Assembly: GCF_001428745.1 (NCBI RefSeq)
Contig: NZ_LMIO01000001.1
Span: forward strand, 830,818-894,817
Direction of reading: 5' to 3'
Length of the DNA: 64,000 nt
Source: Leifsonia sp. Root227
GTDB taxonomy: Bacteria > Actinomycetota > Actinomycetes > Actinomycetales > Microbacteriaceae
Made by a program: the position numbers and the translations under genes. Below the pieces are notes generated by a model. That model was not told the origin of the DNA and ran no database searches. It saw only the letters and a program-made list of their open reading frames with translations. Below, piece after piece: positions 19,381-28,000 of this stretch (positions are counted from its first letter, which is position 1; each line of letters begins with the position of its first letter).

Positions 19381-19384
<4 letters not shown>
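19112..19384 (+). CDS. PTS EIIB domain protein (lactose/ascorbate type)
   Basis: Small phosphocarrier (90 residues) of the PTS_IIB family (PF02302). The N-terminus has the P-loop-like active site AICGAGIGTS with the phosphorylated Cys at residue 7. It would accept phosphate from the EIIA made just upstream and pass it to a sugar bound by EIIC, which is absent here. The last codon and stop share the tetranucleotide CTAG with the stop of the convergent ArsR gene. Confidence 0.85.
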
Positions 19385-19752
<368 letters not shown>

Positions 19753-19768
19753 CCCCTCGAAAAATAGT

Positions 19769-19798
19769 TTGACAATCATCGAACAATGGTCGTATCTT
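19769..19798 (+). promoter_or_regulatory. Promoter of the MFS gene with overlapping operator repeats
   Basis: TTGACA (19769-19774), an 18-base spacer and TATCTT (19793-19798) form the best sigma-A promoter in the window. The -10 lies six bases before the ATG at 19805, so the message should be leaderless. TCGAACAAT occurs in the spacer (19779-19787) and again just inside the coding region, plausible sites for the divergent ArsR protein. Confidence 0.7.
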
Positions 19799-19804
19799 GA
19801 CCGT

Positions 19805-21034
19805 ATGACGTTCGTCGAACAATCATACCGCAGGGCCACCCCGGCGCTGCTGATCCTCGCCCTTTCCCTGTTCGTGGTCGCGACCAACGCGTTCGTGATC
19901 GCCGGGCTCCTACCGCAGATCGCGGACACCCTGGGGGCGACGCCCACCCAGGTGAGCTACTCCATCACCTCGTACTCGCTCGTCGTCGCCGTCGCGGCGC
20001 CCGCCGTCTCGATCCTCCTCCCGCGCGTCCCGCGCACCGTCCTCATGGCGGGCGGGCTGGCCTTCTTCGCGGTCGGCGCCGCCATCGCGGCCGCCGCGCC
20101 GGACATCGCCGTCTTCATCACGGGGCGCACGCTCTCCGGGCTCGGCGGAGCCGCCCTGGTGCCGACGGCGACCGCGGCCGCGGCCTCCCTCGCACGGCCG
20201 GAGCAGCGCGGACGGGCCCTGGCCATCGTCGGTGCCGGCTTCACCCTGGCGACGGCCGTCGGATCCCCGCTCGGGACGGCCCTCGGCGGCATCGCAGGCT
20301 GGCGGCTCCCGCTCTGGTGCCTGGTCGGCCTCGGCGTCCTGCTGTCCGTCGCGATCCCGTTCGTGGTGCGCGGCGTGCCGCTGCCGCCGCCCGTCTCGCT
20401 GCGGCGCAGGCTGGCTCCGCTCGGCGACCGCCGCATCCTGGCCCCGCTCGGCACGACACTGCTGATGGTGGCCGGCTTCAACATCGTCTACATCTTCTCC
20501 GCGGCCGTCACGCACGCATCCACAGGAGGCTCCGGCGCCCTGCTTGCGGTGCTGCTGCTCGCGTACGGAGCAGCGGGCGTGCTCGGCAACGTGGTCGCCG
20601 GACCGCTCACCGACCGGTTCGGCAGCAAGGTGGTCGCGATCGTCGCGCTCGCCGCTCAGGCGCTCGCCCTGCTCGCGCTGACGTTCGTCGAAGCGTCCTT
20701 CGCCGCATCCATCGTCGTGTTCGCGCTGTGGGGCGTCGCCTCCTTCGCCGTCGCCATCCCGGTGCAGCACAGGCTGGTGCATATCGACCCGGCGGCGTCC
20801 GCCCTCGCCCTGTCCTGGTACTCGACGGCGATGTACGTCGGGATCGCGATCGCGCCGCTGATCGGGACGGCGGCACTGAGCATCGGCGGCGCCGTTGCGG
20901 TCCCTGTCGCCGGGGCCGTCGTCTCCGTGCTCGCTCTCGCGCTGTTCCTGCTCGGCTACGCCAGGAACGCCACAGCACGCAGAACAGGGGGCGTCGCCGG
21001 AGACGCGGAAAGGGCGCTCCGGCCGTCGGCCTGA
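19805..21034 (+). CDS. MFS transporter (drug:H+ antiporter type, 12 TM)
   Basis: Major facilitator of 409 residues with twelve hydrophobic segments, in the DHA1/arabinose-efflux (AraJ/YdhP-like) size class. The loop 2-3 motif region is weak (LPRVPRTVLMAGG), while the motif-C-like segment ALAIVGAGFTLATAVGSPLGTALGG is clear in helix 5. The start at 19805 sits six bases after the -10 element, so an upstream in-frame ATG at 19769 would lie inside the promoter and is rejected. Control by the divergent ArsR protein is likely. Substrate is unknown; efflux of a small toxic or signalling compound is the usual role. Confidence 0.85.
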   Translation: MTFVEQSYRRATPALLILALSLFVVATNAFVIAGLLPQIADTLGATPTQVSYSITSYSLVVAVAAPAVSILLPRVPRTVLMAGGLAFFAVGAAIAAAAPDIAVFITGRTLSGLGGAALVPTATAAAASLARPEQRGRALAIVGAGFTLATAVGSPLGTALGGIAGWRLPLWCLVGLGVLLSVAIPFVVRGVPLPPPVSLRRRLAPLGDRRILAPLGTTLLMVAGFNIVYIFSAAVTHASTGGSGALLAVLLLAYGAAGVLGNVVAGPLTDRFGSKVVAIVALAAQALALLALTFVEASFAASIVVFALWGVASFAVAIPVQHRLVHIDPAASALALSWYSTAMYVGIAIAPLIGTAALSIGGAVAVPVAGAVVSVLALALFLLGYARNATARRTGGVAGDAERALRPSA

Positions 21035-21042
21035 GCGCCCTT
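21010..21042. terminator. Hairpin terminator between convergent MFS and phosphomannomutase genes
   Basis: AAGGGCGCTC pairs perfectly with GAGCGCCCTT across a 13-base loop. The stem spans the MFS stop codon, and the right arm is followed by TTCC. Placed between convergent genes, it may serve both directions. Confidence 0.65.
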
Positions 21043-21055
21043 CCTGTAGCGGCGG

Positions 21056-22765
21056 CTACGCGGCCGTGAGCGCGCGCATCGCCGCCGCGAGGGCGCCGAC
21101 GCGGGCGGTCGCGGTGGCACGGCGCTCGTCGACGCTGCCCTGGTCGCTCGACGCGTCGATGTAGATCTTGAGCTTCGGCTCCGTGCCGGACGGGCGTACC
21201 ATGACGCGGGACCCATCGGCGAGCAGGATGCGCAGCACATCGCTCGGCGGGAGGTTGCCGAAGCCATCCTTCAGGTCGTCGATCTGCTGCACCCGCACAT
21301 CTCCGAGGGATGCGGGCGGAGTCGCGCGCAGGCTCGCCATGATGCGGTCGATCTGCGACAGGTCGGTGACCCGGATGGAGATCTGGTCCGAGGCGAAGAA
21401 GCCGAACGTCTCCGCGAACGCGTCCAGGTGATCCGCGATGGTCTTCCCATCGGCCGCGAGGCTGTTGGCGAGATCGAGGAACGCGGTCGCGGCGGAGATG
21501 CCGTCCTTGTCGCGCACGGTCTCCGGGTTCACCAGGTAGCCGAGCGCCTCCTCGTAGCCGTACACGAGGCCGGGAGCGCGGGAGACCCACTTGAAGCCGG
21601 TCAGCGTGTTCGCGAAGTCGAGATGGTACTTCTCCGCCACGGCAGCGAGCGCCGGCGAGGACACGATCGAGCAGGCCAGGGCGCCGAACGCGCCCTGGTC
21701 GGGGCCGGCCGCCGCCTCCGCGAGCCTGGCAGCCCGCCAGCCGAGGATGGCGCCGACCTCGTTGCCGCTCAGGCGGCGGTAGCCGGCCTCGCTCGACGCA
21801 TCCGGGATCGCGACGGCGAGACGGTCGGCGTCCGGGTCGTTGGCGATCACCAGGTCGGCGTCGGACGCGCGTGCCGCCTCGAACGACAGATCCATCGCGC
21901 CGGGTTCCTCCGGGTTGGGGAACGCGACGGTCGGGAAGGCGGGATCGGGGTCGATCTGCGCCGCGACGACCGTCGGCTCCGCGAATCCCGCCGCAGCGAA
22001 GACGTCGCGGGCGGTGCGCCAGCCGACGCCGTGCATGGCGGTGTAGACGTAGGAGACCGCATCCCGAGCCGCCGTCGTGGAGGCGACAGCGGCCGTCGCG
22101 GCGATGTACGCACGCTCGATGTCCTCCGCGCCGACCTCGTAGGTCTCGGCGCGCGGGAGATCGAGGACGCTTCCTGCCGCGACCTCCAGGATGCGCGACT
22201 CGATCTCCGCATCCACAGGGGACACGATCTGCGAGCCGTGGTTCTCTCCGCCCAGGTACACCTTGTAGCCGTTGTCGTTCGGCGGGTTGTGGCTGGCGGT
22301 GACCATGACACCGGCGCTCACGTCGAGGTGGCGCACCGCGAACGCGAGCACGGGGGTCGGCAGCAGGCGGGGGAGCAGGACGGCGCGCACGCCGGCGCCC
22401 GCCATCAGCTCAGCGGTGTCCCTGGCGAAGACGTCGGAGTTCTTGCGGCCGTCGTAGCCGATCACGACGGACGGCGTCGTGCCGTCCGCGTGGTCGAGCA
22501 GGTAGCGCGCGAATCCGGCGGCGGCCTGGGCGACGAGCACCCTGTTCATCCGGTTGGGGCCGGCGGCGATCTCGCCGCGCAGGCCTGCGGTGCCGAACGC
22601 GAGCCGCGCGTCGAAGCGGGAGTGCAGGTCGGCGACGGCCTCGGCCGAACCCGACTGCGCCGCGACGATCAGGTCATTCAGCTCGTCGCGCGTCTCCTGG
22701 TCGGGATCCTGGGCGACCCAGGCCTGCGCCCGCTCGATCAGGTCGTCCGTCTGCTCCTCGCTCAC
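21056..22765 (-). CDS. Phosphomannomutase/phosphoglucomutase (alpha-D-phosphohexomutase family)
   Basis: Interconverts 1- and 6-phosphates of hexoses or pentoses. The 569-residue protein has all four family sites in order: the phosphoserine loop TASHNPPNDNGYK near 145, the Mg2+ loop NDPDADRLAV near 308, the sugar loop GYEEALGY near 405 and the phosphate loop RPSGTEPKLKIY near 535. This length class (PgcA/PGM2-like) also includes enzymes acting on ribose or deoxyribose phosphate. The GTG start overlaps the purine nucleoside phosphorylase stop, so it may be the phosphopentomutase step of nucleoside breakdown; that is inferred from context. Confidence 0.88.
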   Translation of the reverse strand: MSEEQTDDLIERAQAWVAQDPDQETRDELNDLIVAAQSGSAEAVADLHSRFDARLAFGTAGLRGEIAAGPNRMNRVLVAQAAAGFARYLLDHADGTTPSVVIGYDGRKNSDVFARDTAELMAGAGVRAVLLPRLLPTPVLAFAVRHLDVSAGVMVTASHNPPNDNGYKVYLGGENHGSQIVSPVDAEIESRILEVAAGSVLDLPRAETYEVGAEDIERAYIAATAAVASTTAARDAVSYVYTAMHGVGWRTARDVFAAAGFAEPTVVAAQIDPDPAFPTVAFPNPEEPGAMDLSFEAARASDADLVIANDPDADRLAVAIPDASSEAGYRRLSGNEVGAILGWRAARLAEAAAGPDQGAFGALACSIVSSPALAAVAEKYHLDFANTLTGFKWVSRAPGLVYGYEEALGYLVNPETVRDKDGISAATAFLDLANSLAADGKTIADHLDAFAETFGFFASDQISIRVTDLSQIDRIMASLRATPPASLGDVRVQQIDDLKDGFGNLPPSDVLRILLADGSRVMVRPSGTEPKLKIYIDASSDQGSVDERRATATARVGALAAAMRALTAA

Positions 22766-23595
22766 AGGGCCTCCACGATCTGGGCGAGGAGGGCGCTGAT
22801 CACGGGCTCCGCCTCGCGTCCCGCCTCGATGACCTCCTGGTGGCTGAGCGGCGTCTTCTGGATGCCGGCGGCCAGGTTGGTGATGAGCGACATGCCGAGG
22901 ATCTCCATCCCGGACTGGCGGGCCGCGATGGCCTCCAGCGCGGTGGACATGCCGACGATGTGACCGCCGATGGTCTTCGCCATCTGCACCTCGGCCGGCG
23001 TTTCGTAGTGCGGGCCGCGGAACTGCGTGTACACGCCCTCGTCCAGGCTCGGCTCGATGGTCTTGGCCAGCTCGCGCAGCCGCTTCGAGTAGAGGTCGGT
23101 GAGGTCGATGAAGGTCGCGCCCTCCAGCGGCGAGTCCGCCGTGAGGTTGATGTGGTCGCTGATCAGCACGGGCGTTCCCGGCTTCCAGTGCTCCTTGATT
23201 CCGCCAGCGCCGTTGGTGAGGATCATCGTCTTCACACCGGCCGCCGCCGCGGTGCGCACGCTGTGCACGACCCTGCGGACGCCGTGGCCCTCGTAGTAGT
23301 GCGTGCGCGCGCCGATGACCAGCGCGCGCTTGCCGTTCGGCAGCAGCACGGAACGCAGCGTTCCGACGTGACCCTCCAGCGCCGGCTTGCCGAAGCCGAC
23401 GATCTCTGTGGCCGGGATGGTGGCGGTCGTCTCGCCGATGAGATCGGCCGCTTTGCCCCAGCCGCTGCCCAGGGTCAGCGCGATGTCGTGCTGTGCGACG
23501 CCGGTCTTCTCTGCAAGCTGCTCAGCGGCCAGCCTGGCGACCTCGAAAGGGTCGGTGGCCGGGTCGTCGAGCGGGTTCGTGATGGTATCAGGCAT
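22762..23595 (-). CDS. punA: Purine-nucleoside phosphorylase
   Basis: Cleaves inosine, guanosine and deoxy forms with phosphate to base plus (deoxy)ribose 1-phosphate. The 277-residue protein belongs to the trimeric PNP/MTAP class II family. Recognised segments are LTLGSGWG near residue 42 (phosphate site), GARTHYYEGHGVRRVVHSVR near 97, TNGAGGIKEHW near 127 and FRGPHYETPAEV near 190. It is cotranscribed with the downstream phosphohexomutase. TAGAGT lies six bases before the ATG on the minus strand, so the message is probably leaderless. Confidence 0.94.
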   Translation of the reverse strand: MPDTITNPLDDPATDPFEVARLAAEQLAEKTGVAQHDIALTLGSGWGKAADLIGETTATIPATEIVGFGKPALEGHVGTLRSVLLPNGKRALVIGARTHYYEGHGVRRVVHSVRTAAAAGVKTMILTNGAGGIKEHWKPGTPVLISDHINLTADSPLEGATFIDLTDLYSKRLRELAKTIEPSLDEGVYTQFRGPHYETPAEVQMAKTIGGHIVGMSTALEAIAARQSGMEILGMSLITNLAAGIQKTPLSHQEVIEAGREAEPVISALLAQIVEAL

Positions 23596-23601
23596 GAGCC
23601 A

Positions 23602-23607
23602 ACTCTA
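23602..23607 (-). promoter_or_regulatory. -10 element of a leaderless promoter for punA
   Basis: TAGAGT on the minus strand, then six bases, then the ATG at 23595. A 12-base perfect palindrome GGATGCGCATCC lies further up at 23640-23651, between punA and lpdA. Confidence 0.45.
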
Positions 23608-23680
23608 CTGAGCGAGCCCCCGGCGCACAGGCTCGGCAGGGATGCGCATCCGTGCGCCAGGATACGAGAGAATAGAGGTC

Positions 23681-25117
23681 ATGGCCTATGAATTCGAGCG
23701 CAAGCAGAGGATCGCTGTACTCGGGGGTGGGCCTGGCGGGTACGAAGCAGCCCTCGCCGGTGCCCAGCTCGGCGCGGACGTGACCCTGGTGGAGCGCACG
23801 GGGGTCGGCGGCTCCGCCGTGATCACCGACGTCGTGCCGTCCAAGAGCCTGATCGCGACCGCAGAGGCGGCGAACGCCATCGGAGAGGCTGCCGACCTCG
23901 GCGTGCAGTTCTTCACCAGGGGAGAGACGGGCAAGCCAGTGCGGCCGGAGGTCGCCGTGAACCTCGCCGCCGTCAACAAGCGCCTGGTCGGGCTCGCCCG
24001 CCAGCAGTCGGAGGACATGCGCGCCGAGCTCGTGCGTGCCGGCGTCCGCATCGTCACTGGAGAAGGACGCCTCGACGGGTCGAGCGCCATCATCGTGTCG
24101 ACCGCCGCGGGAGACACCGGCACCGACTTCGACAGGATCGAGGCCGACACGTTCGTCGTCTCCGTCGGCGCGAGCCCGCGCATCCTGCCGTCCGCAGTGC
24201 CGGACGGTGAGCGCATCCTGACCTGGACGCAGCTCTACAGCCTCGACCGCATCCCTGAGCACCTGATCGTGGTCGGCTCCGGTGTGACGGGCGCCGAGTT
24301 CGCCTCCGCGTACACCGCGCTCGGCTCCAAGGTCACGCTCATCTCCAGCCGCGACCAGGTGCTGCCAGGCGAGGACGCCGACGCGGCCAAGGTGATCGAG
24401 AACGTCTTCAAACGCAACGGGATGCAGGTGCTCTCGAAGTCCCGCGCCGAGTCGATCGTGCGCACGGAGAACGGCGTCGTCGCCACGCTTTCCGACGGCA
24501 GGACCGTCGAGGGAAGCCACTGCCTGATGGCGGTCGGCTCCGTGCCGAACACCCGCGGGATCGGGCTGGAGGAGGCCGGCGTGCAGCTCACCGACTCCGG
24601 GCACATCCGCGTGAACCGCGTGGCGCGCACGTCCATCCCGAACATCTACGCGGCGGGCGACTGCTCCGACCTGCTCCCGCTCGCCTCCGTCGCATCCATG
24701 CAGGGGCGCACGGCGGTCTTCCACGCGATGGGGGATGCGGTCAACCCGTTCGAGCTGCGCAACGTGACCTCCAACATCTTCACCCAGCCGGAGATCGCGA
24801 CGGTCGGCTGGAACCAGAAGCAGATCGAGGAGGGCATCGCGCAGGGCGACATCTACAAGCTCCCGCTCAAGTCGAACCCGCGCGCCAAGATGCTCGGCAT
24901 CAAGGACGGCTTCGTGAAGCTGTTCGCCCGTACCGGCTCCGGCACGGTCATCGGCGGCGTGATCGTGGCTCCCCGCGCCTCCGAGCTGATCTTCCCGCTC
25001 GCGCTCGCCGTCGAGCACCGTCTGACGGTCGACCAGGTGGCGCGCGCGTTCACGGTCTACCCGTCGCTGTCCGGCTCGATCTCCGACGCGGCGAGGGCGA
25101 TGCACATCGTGCTGTAA
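23681..25117 (+). CDS. lpdA: NAD(P)H-quinone dehydrogenase LpdA (flavoprotein disulfide reductase family)
   Basis: FAD-dependent oxidoreductase (478 residues) with the disulfide-reductase fold: FAD motif LGGGPGGYEAA at 14-24, NAD(P) motif VGSGVTGAEFA near 205 and the second FAD segment IYAAGDCSDLL near 320. The stretch after the first strand reads GVGGSAVITDVVPSKSL, so both redox-active cysteines of lipoamide dehydrogenase are missing. This is the pattern of mycobacterial LpdA (Rv3303c), which reduces quinones instead. The ATG at 23681 has AGAGGT close upstream and is preferred to an earlier ATG at 23642. It is divergent from punA. Confidence 0.88.
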   Translation: MAYEFERKQRIAVLGGGPGGYEAALAGAQLGADVTLVERTGVGGSAVITDVVPSKSLIATAEAANAIGEAADLGVQFFTRGETGKPVRPEVAVNLAAVNKRLVGLARQQSEDMRAELVRAGVRIVTGEGRLDGSSAIIVSTAAGDTGTDFDRIEADTFVVSVGASPRILPSAVPDGERILTWTQLYSLDRIPEHLIVVGSGVTGAEFASAYTALGSKVTLISSRDQVLPGEDADAAKVIENVFKRNGMQVLSKSRAESIVRTENGVVATLSDGRTVEGSHCLMAVGSVPNTRGIGLEEAGVQLTDSGHIRVNRVARTSIPNIYAAGDCSDLLPLASVASMQGRTAVFHAMGDAVNPFELRNVTSNIFTQPEIATVGWNQKQIEEGIAQGDIYKLPLKSNPRAKMLGIKDGFVKLFARTGSGTVIGGVIVAPRASELIFPLALAVEHRLTVDQVARAFTVYPSLSGSISDAARAMHIVL

Positions 25118-25130
25118 CGCCCGATCGCGG

Positions 25131-25136
25131 TAGGGT
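25131..25136 (+). promoter_or_regulatory. -10 element of a leaderless promoter for the antiporter gene
   Basis: TAGGGT, six bases, then the GTG at 25143. No ribosome site is visible. Confidence 0.45.
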
Positions 25137-25142
25137 CGCGGG

Positions 25143-26804
25143 GTGGAAATCCTCCTCGTGATCGTCCTGGTGCTGCTGGCCATCGCCGGCGCGACCACGC
25201 TCGGGCCGAAGCTCGGCGTCGCCGCACCGCTGGTGCTCGTCGTGCTGGGCATCGGGGTCAGTTTCCTGCCCTTCGTGCCTCCGCTGACCATCGAGCCGGA
25301 GTGGATCATCGCCGGGGTCCTTCCCCCGCTGCTGTACTCGGCGTCCGTGTCGATGCCCGCGATGGAGTTCCGGCGCGAGTTCGGCGCGATCGGCGGGCTG
25401 TCCGTGCTGCTCGTGATCGTGAGCGCTGTCATCCTCGGACTGTTCTTCGCCTGGGTCATCCCCGGCCTCGGCATCGCGTGGGGCATCGCCCTCGGCGCGA
25501 TCGTGAGCCCGACGGATGCGGTCGCGACGTCGATCGTCAAACGCTCAGGGGTCTCTCCCCGCGTCGTGGCGATCCTCGAAGGCGAGAGCCTGCTCAACGA
25601 CGCGAGCGCGCTCGTGCTGCTGCGCACGGCCATCGCTGCCGCTGCTGCGTCGTTCTCGCTCGGCGGGTTCATCGGGTCGTTCGCGTACTCGGTCGCGGTG
25701 GCGCTGGTGCTCGGTTGGGCGGTCGGGCGGCTGAACCTGATCGTGCGCGCCAGGGTGACGGACGCGACGGTCAACACCGTGCTGTCGTTCACCGTGCCGT
25801 TCCTGGCGTCCATCCCTGCCGAGGCGCTCGGCGCATCCGGGCTGGTGGCCGCTGTGGTGGCCGGGCTGATCACCGGACGGAGGGCGCCGCGCGTCCTCTC
25901 CCCGCAGCACAGGCTGTCGGATGCGCAGAACTGGCGGACGGTCGAGCTGGTGCTCGAAGGACTGGTCTTCCTCGTGATGGGGCTGGAGCTGTTCGGCATC
26001 GTCACCGATGTGCAGAACGATCACGCCGGCTTCGTGCCTGCGCTGCTCGTCGGGGCGGGGGCGCTGCTGCTGACCATCCTGGTGCGGGCGGCGTACGTCG
26101 GCCCCCTGCTGGCCGTCCTGTCGCGCAGGGCGAAACGCGGCGAGCAGATGCGCCCGCGCATCGAGAGCATCCAGGGCCGTCTGGACGACCCAGAGTCGGC
26201 GGGCACGGCGCTGGTCCGCACGGGCGGTCCGGGCAGCCGTCGTCAGGTGACGGCAGCCGACATCGGCCGGTTCGCCACCAGGCTGCGCCGCACGATCGCC
26301 GACATCGACTACTTCAAGGCGGCCCCGCTCGGCTGGCGGGAGGGCTCGATCGTGGTCTGGGCCGGGATGCGCGGAGCCGTGACCGTCGCTGCGGCGCAGA
26401 CCCTGCCGCACGAGGGGACGCCCAGCCGCTCCCTGCTGGTGCTCATCGCGTTCATCGTCGCGGCGGCGTCGCTCCTCATCCAGGGCGGAACGCTCGGCTG
26501 GGTAGTGCGCCTGGTGAAACCTGCTCCCGTCGACGCCGAGCTGGAGCGGGACGAGGAGGTCCGGCTGATGACGCTGCTCAGGGACGCGGCGGAGACGGTG
26601 CCGCTGCCCGCCCCGACGGACCGCACGCCGGAGGCCTTCATGGAGCAGAAGCGCGCGCGACTGGCCCGCATCGAGGCGCAACGCAACGCCCTGCTCGACG
26701 CCCGCGACGACGGCACTTTCAGCGCAGACCTCCTCCTCAACGCCCTCACCAACCTCGACGCCGACCAGATCGCAATCGAGCTCAAAGGCGACCCGATCGC
26801 CTGA
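25143..26804 (+). CDS. Na+/H+ antiporter, CPA1 family
   Basis: Monovalent cation:proton antiporter (553 residues) with about twelve membrane helices (NhaP/YjcE type). The transport core has GAIVSPTDAVATSIVKR near residue 120, with the ion-binding Asp, and EGESLLNDASALVLL near 148; the conserved Arg region VWAGMRGAVTVAAA is near 405. The last 100 residues are hydrophilic and helical. It exports Na+ in exchange for H+, for pH and salt homeostasis. Start GTG is supported by the promoter spacing. It does not overlap its neighbours. Confidence 0.9.
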   Translation: MEILLVIVLVLLAIAGATTLGPKLGVAAPLVLVVLGIGVSFLPFVPPLTIEPEWIIAGVLPPLLYSASVSMPAMEFRREFGAIGGLSVLLVIVSAVILGLFFAWVIPGLGIAWGIALGAIVSPTDAVATSIVKRSGVSPRVVAILEGESLLNDASALVLLRTAIAAAAASFSLGGFIGSFAYSVAVALVLGWAVGRLNLIVRARVTDATVNTVLSFTVPFLASIPAEALGASGLVAAVVAGLITGRRAPRVLSPQHRLSDAQNWRTVELVLEGLVFLVMGLELFGIVTDVQNDHAGFVPALLVGAGALLLTILVRAAYVGPLLAVLSRRAKRGEQMRPRIESIQGRLDDPESAGTALVRTGGPGSRRQVTAADIGRFATRLRRTIADIDYFKAAPLGWREGSIVVWAGMRGAVTVAAAQTLPHEGTPSRSLLVLIAFIVAAASLLIQGGTLGWVVRLVKPAPVDAELERDEEVRLMTLLRDAAETVPLPAPTDRTPEAFMEQKRARLARIEAQRNALLDARDDGTFSADLLLNALTNLDADQIAIELKGDPIA

Positions 26805-26858
26805 CCCGCCCCACCCCTGCCCTCGCCCTGCCCCACACACATCACCCCACGTCGCGAA

Positions 26859-26913
26859 CTCCTTCCGGACGGACATAGCGGCTCCGCCGCTCGAAAACTC
26901 CGTCGTTACGGAG
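26859..26913. repeat. Small repeat with two hairpins, copy 1
   Basis: A 55-base unit that starts with the imperfect palindrome CTCCTTCCGGACGGAC and ends with the hairpin CTCCGT-CGTT-ACGGAG. A unit of the same length with the same two ends occurs at 27862-27916. Together they bracket the AbiEi/DUF559-like gene. It may also end antiporter transcription. Confidence 0.55.
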
Positions 26914-27020
26914 ACACAGACGGCGTGTCACGCGAGAACTCCTGTTGTACACATGTCGGCCTTCTCCACAGATTTCGGGATGCGGTCCCGGCCTCCTGGG
27001 CGTATGGCCAAGCTCGCTGT

Positions 27021-27983
27021 ATGCACACCTGGAATCTCGACGACTTCGGCGGTATCGCCTCCCGATCTCAGCTCGCTGCCGCGGGCGCGACACCGCGCGA
27101 GCTGGCCACAGCCGTACGTGACGGAGCCCTCGTGCGCGTCAGACGCGGAGTGTATGCGCTCCCCGCGGTGCGTGGGCCAGCGTGCGACGCCGCGCGGATG
27201 GGCGGGCGCCTCAGTTGCGTGTCCGCAGCCAGGAGCTACGGATGGTGGGGAGGGATGGATGCGCGCACGCATGTGCGGGTGCCGCCGACGGCTCGCGGCG
27301 TCCGGCGCGAGACGAGCGTCGTCGTTCACTGGACGGCGTCGGAAGACTGCGCCGATGTCTGGCGGGTGTCGCGCGCGGACTGCCTCAGGAGCGTCGTGCG
27401 GTGCGCGGACGCGGAGACGGCCGTCGCGGTGCTCGACACTGCGCTGTCCAGCGAGGATGTGCGGCTGCAGGAGCTGCCAGACATCTTCTCCGGCGAGCCT
27501 CGGCGTTCGCGAGCGGTCGCGCGTCTCGCTCGGCCAGGCTCGGATTCCGGGGTGGAGTCGATCGTTCGTCAGCGGTTGGCCGCTGCCGGTTTCGCGGTCG
27601 AGCAGCAGGTGGCGGTGCCGGGCGTCGGCCGGGTGGATCTGCGCGTGGACGGCTGGCTGTACATCGAGCTCGACGGGTTTCGATTTCACGGCGGCAGGGA
27701 TGCGTTCGAGCGCGATCGTGCACGCGACCTCGGCCTCGCGCTGCGCGGCGGCGGGAGGCTGAGGTTCTCGGCCGCGCAGGTGCTGAACGAGTGGCAGACG
27801 GTGCTGGACAGCATCCACGCGGTCGTTCGGCAGGAGGAATCACGCGACACGCTGCCGATTTCTCCGTTCGGAAGGAGTATCGGGCGCGCGGGTGCAGGTT
27901 CTCCGTCGAAACGGAGCCGGGGCGCGGCGGCAACCGGTGGGATGGTGAGAGCGCTGGGCGCGACGGCCGGGAGCCGGTCGTGA
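27021..27983 (+). CDS. AbiEi N-terminal/DUF559-like nuclease-fold protein, solitary
   Basis: 320-residue protein of a family frequent as single genes in actinobacteria. Residues 1-50 resemble the AbiEi antitoxin N-terminal winged helix (SQLAAAGATPRELATAVRDG, then VRRGVYALP). Residues about 175-265 look like a Vsr/DUF559-type PD-(D/E)xK domain, with a leading Glu (GVESIVRQRL), VGRVDLRVDG and IELDGFRFH. The usual catalytic Lys/Gln position is occupied by Asp, so activity is uncertain. No partner toxin (AbiEii) is nearby. The last 40 residues are low-complexity and partly encoded by the downstream hairpin repeat. The ATG at 27021 gives the family N-terminus. Role unknown. Confidence 0.65.
   Translation: MHTWNLDDFGGIASRSQLAAAGATPRELATAVRDGALVRVRRGVYALPAVRGPACDAARMGGRLSCVSAARSYGWWGGMDARTHVRVPPTARGVRRETSVVVHWTASEDCADVWRVSRADCLRSVVRCADAETAVAVLDTALSSEDVRLQELPDIFSGEPRRSRAVARLARPGSDSGVESIVRQRLAAAGFAVEQQVAVPGVGRVDLRVDGWLYIELDGFRFHGGRDAFERDRARDLGLALRGGGRLRFSAAQVLNEWQTVLDSIHAVVRQEESRDTLPISPFGRSIGRAGAGSPSKRSRGAAATGGMVRALGATAGSRS
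27862..27916. repeat. Small repeat with two hairpins, copy 2, inside the coding region
   Basis: A 55-base unit starting CTCCGTTCGGAAGGAG and ending CTCCGT-CGAA-ACGGAG. Its first part is an inverted 15/16 match to the first part of copy 1, its last 16 bases match directly at 14/16, and its middle differs. It encodes part of the disordered C-terminus of the DUF559-like protein. Confidence 0.55.
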
Positions 27984-28000
27984 CCGGCGCCAGCCTCACG

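Noticed and set aside
23640..23651. Perfect palindrome GGATGCGCATCC between punA and lpdA as an operator
   Set aside because: GGATGC and GCATCC are both very frequent in this genome, so a head-to-head pair is likely by chance.
23588..26005. Open frame of 805 codons on the minus strand
   Set aside because: It is a shadow of lpdA and the antiporter. It is Ser/Arg/Thr-rich in one half and Asp/Val/His-rich in the other, with no family motif.
27021..27983. A complete AbiE toxin-antitoxin system
   Set aside because: Only an AbiEi-like N-terminal segment is present. No AbiEii nucleotidyltransferase gene lies on either side, so a two-gene system is not supported.
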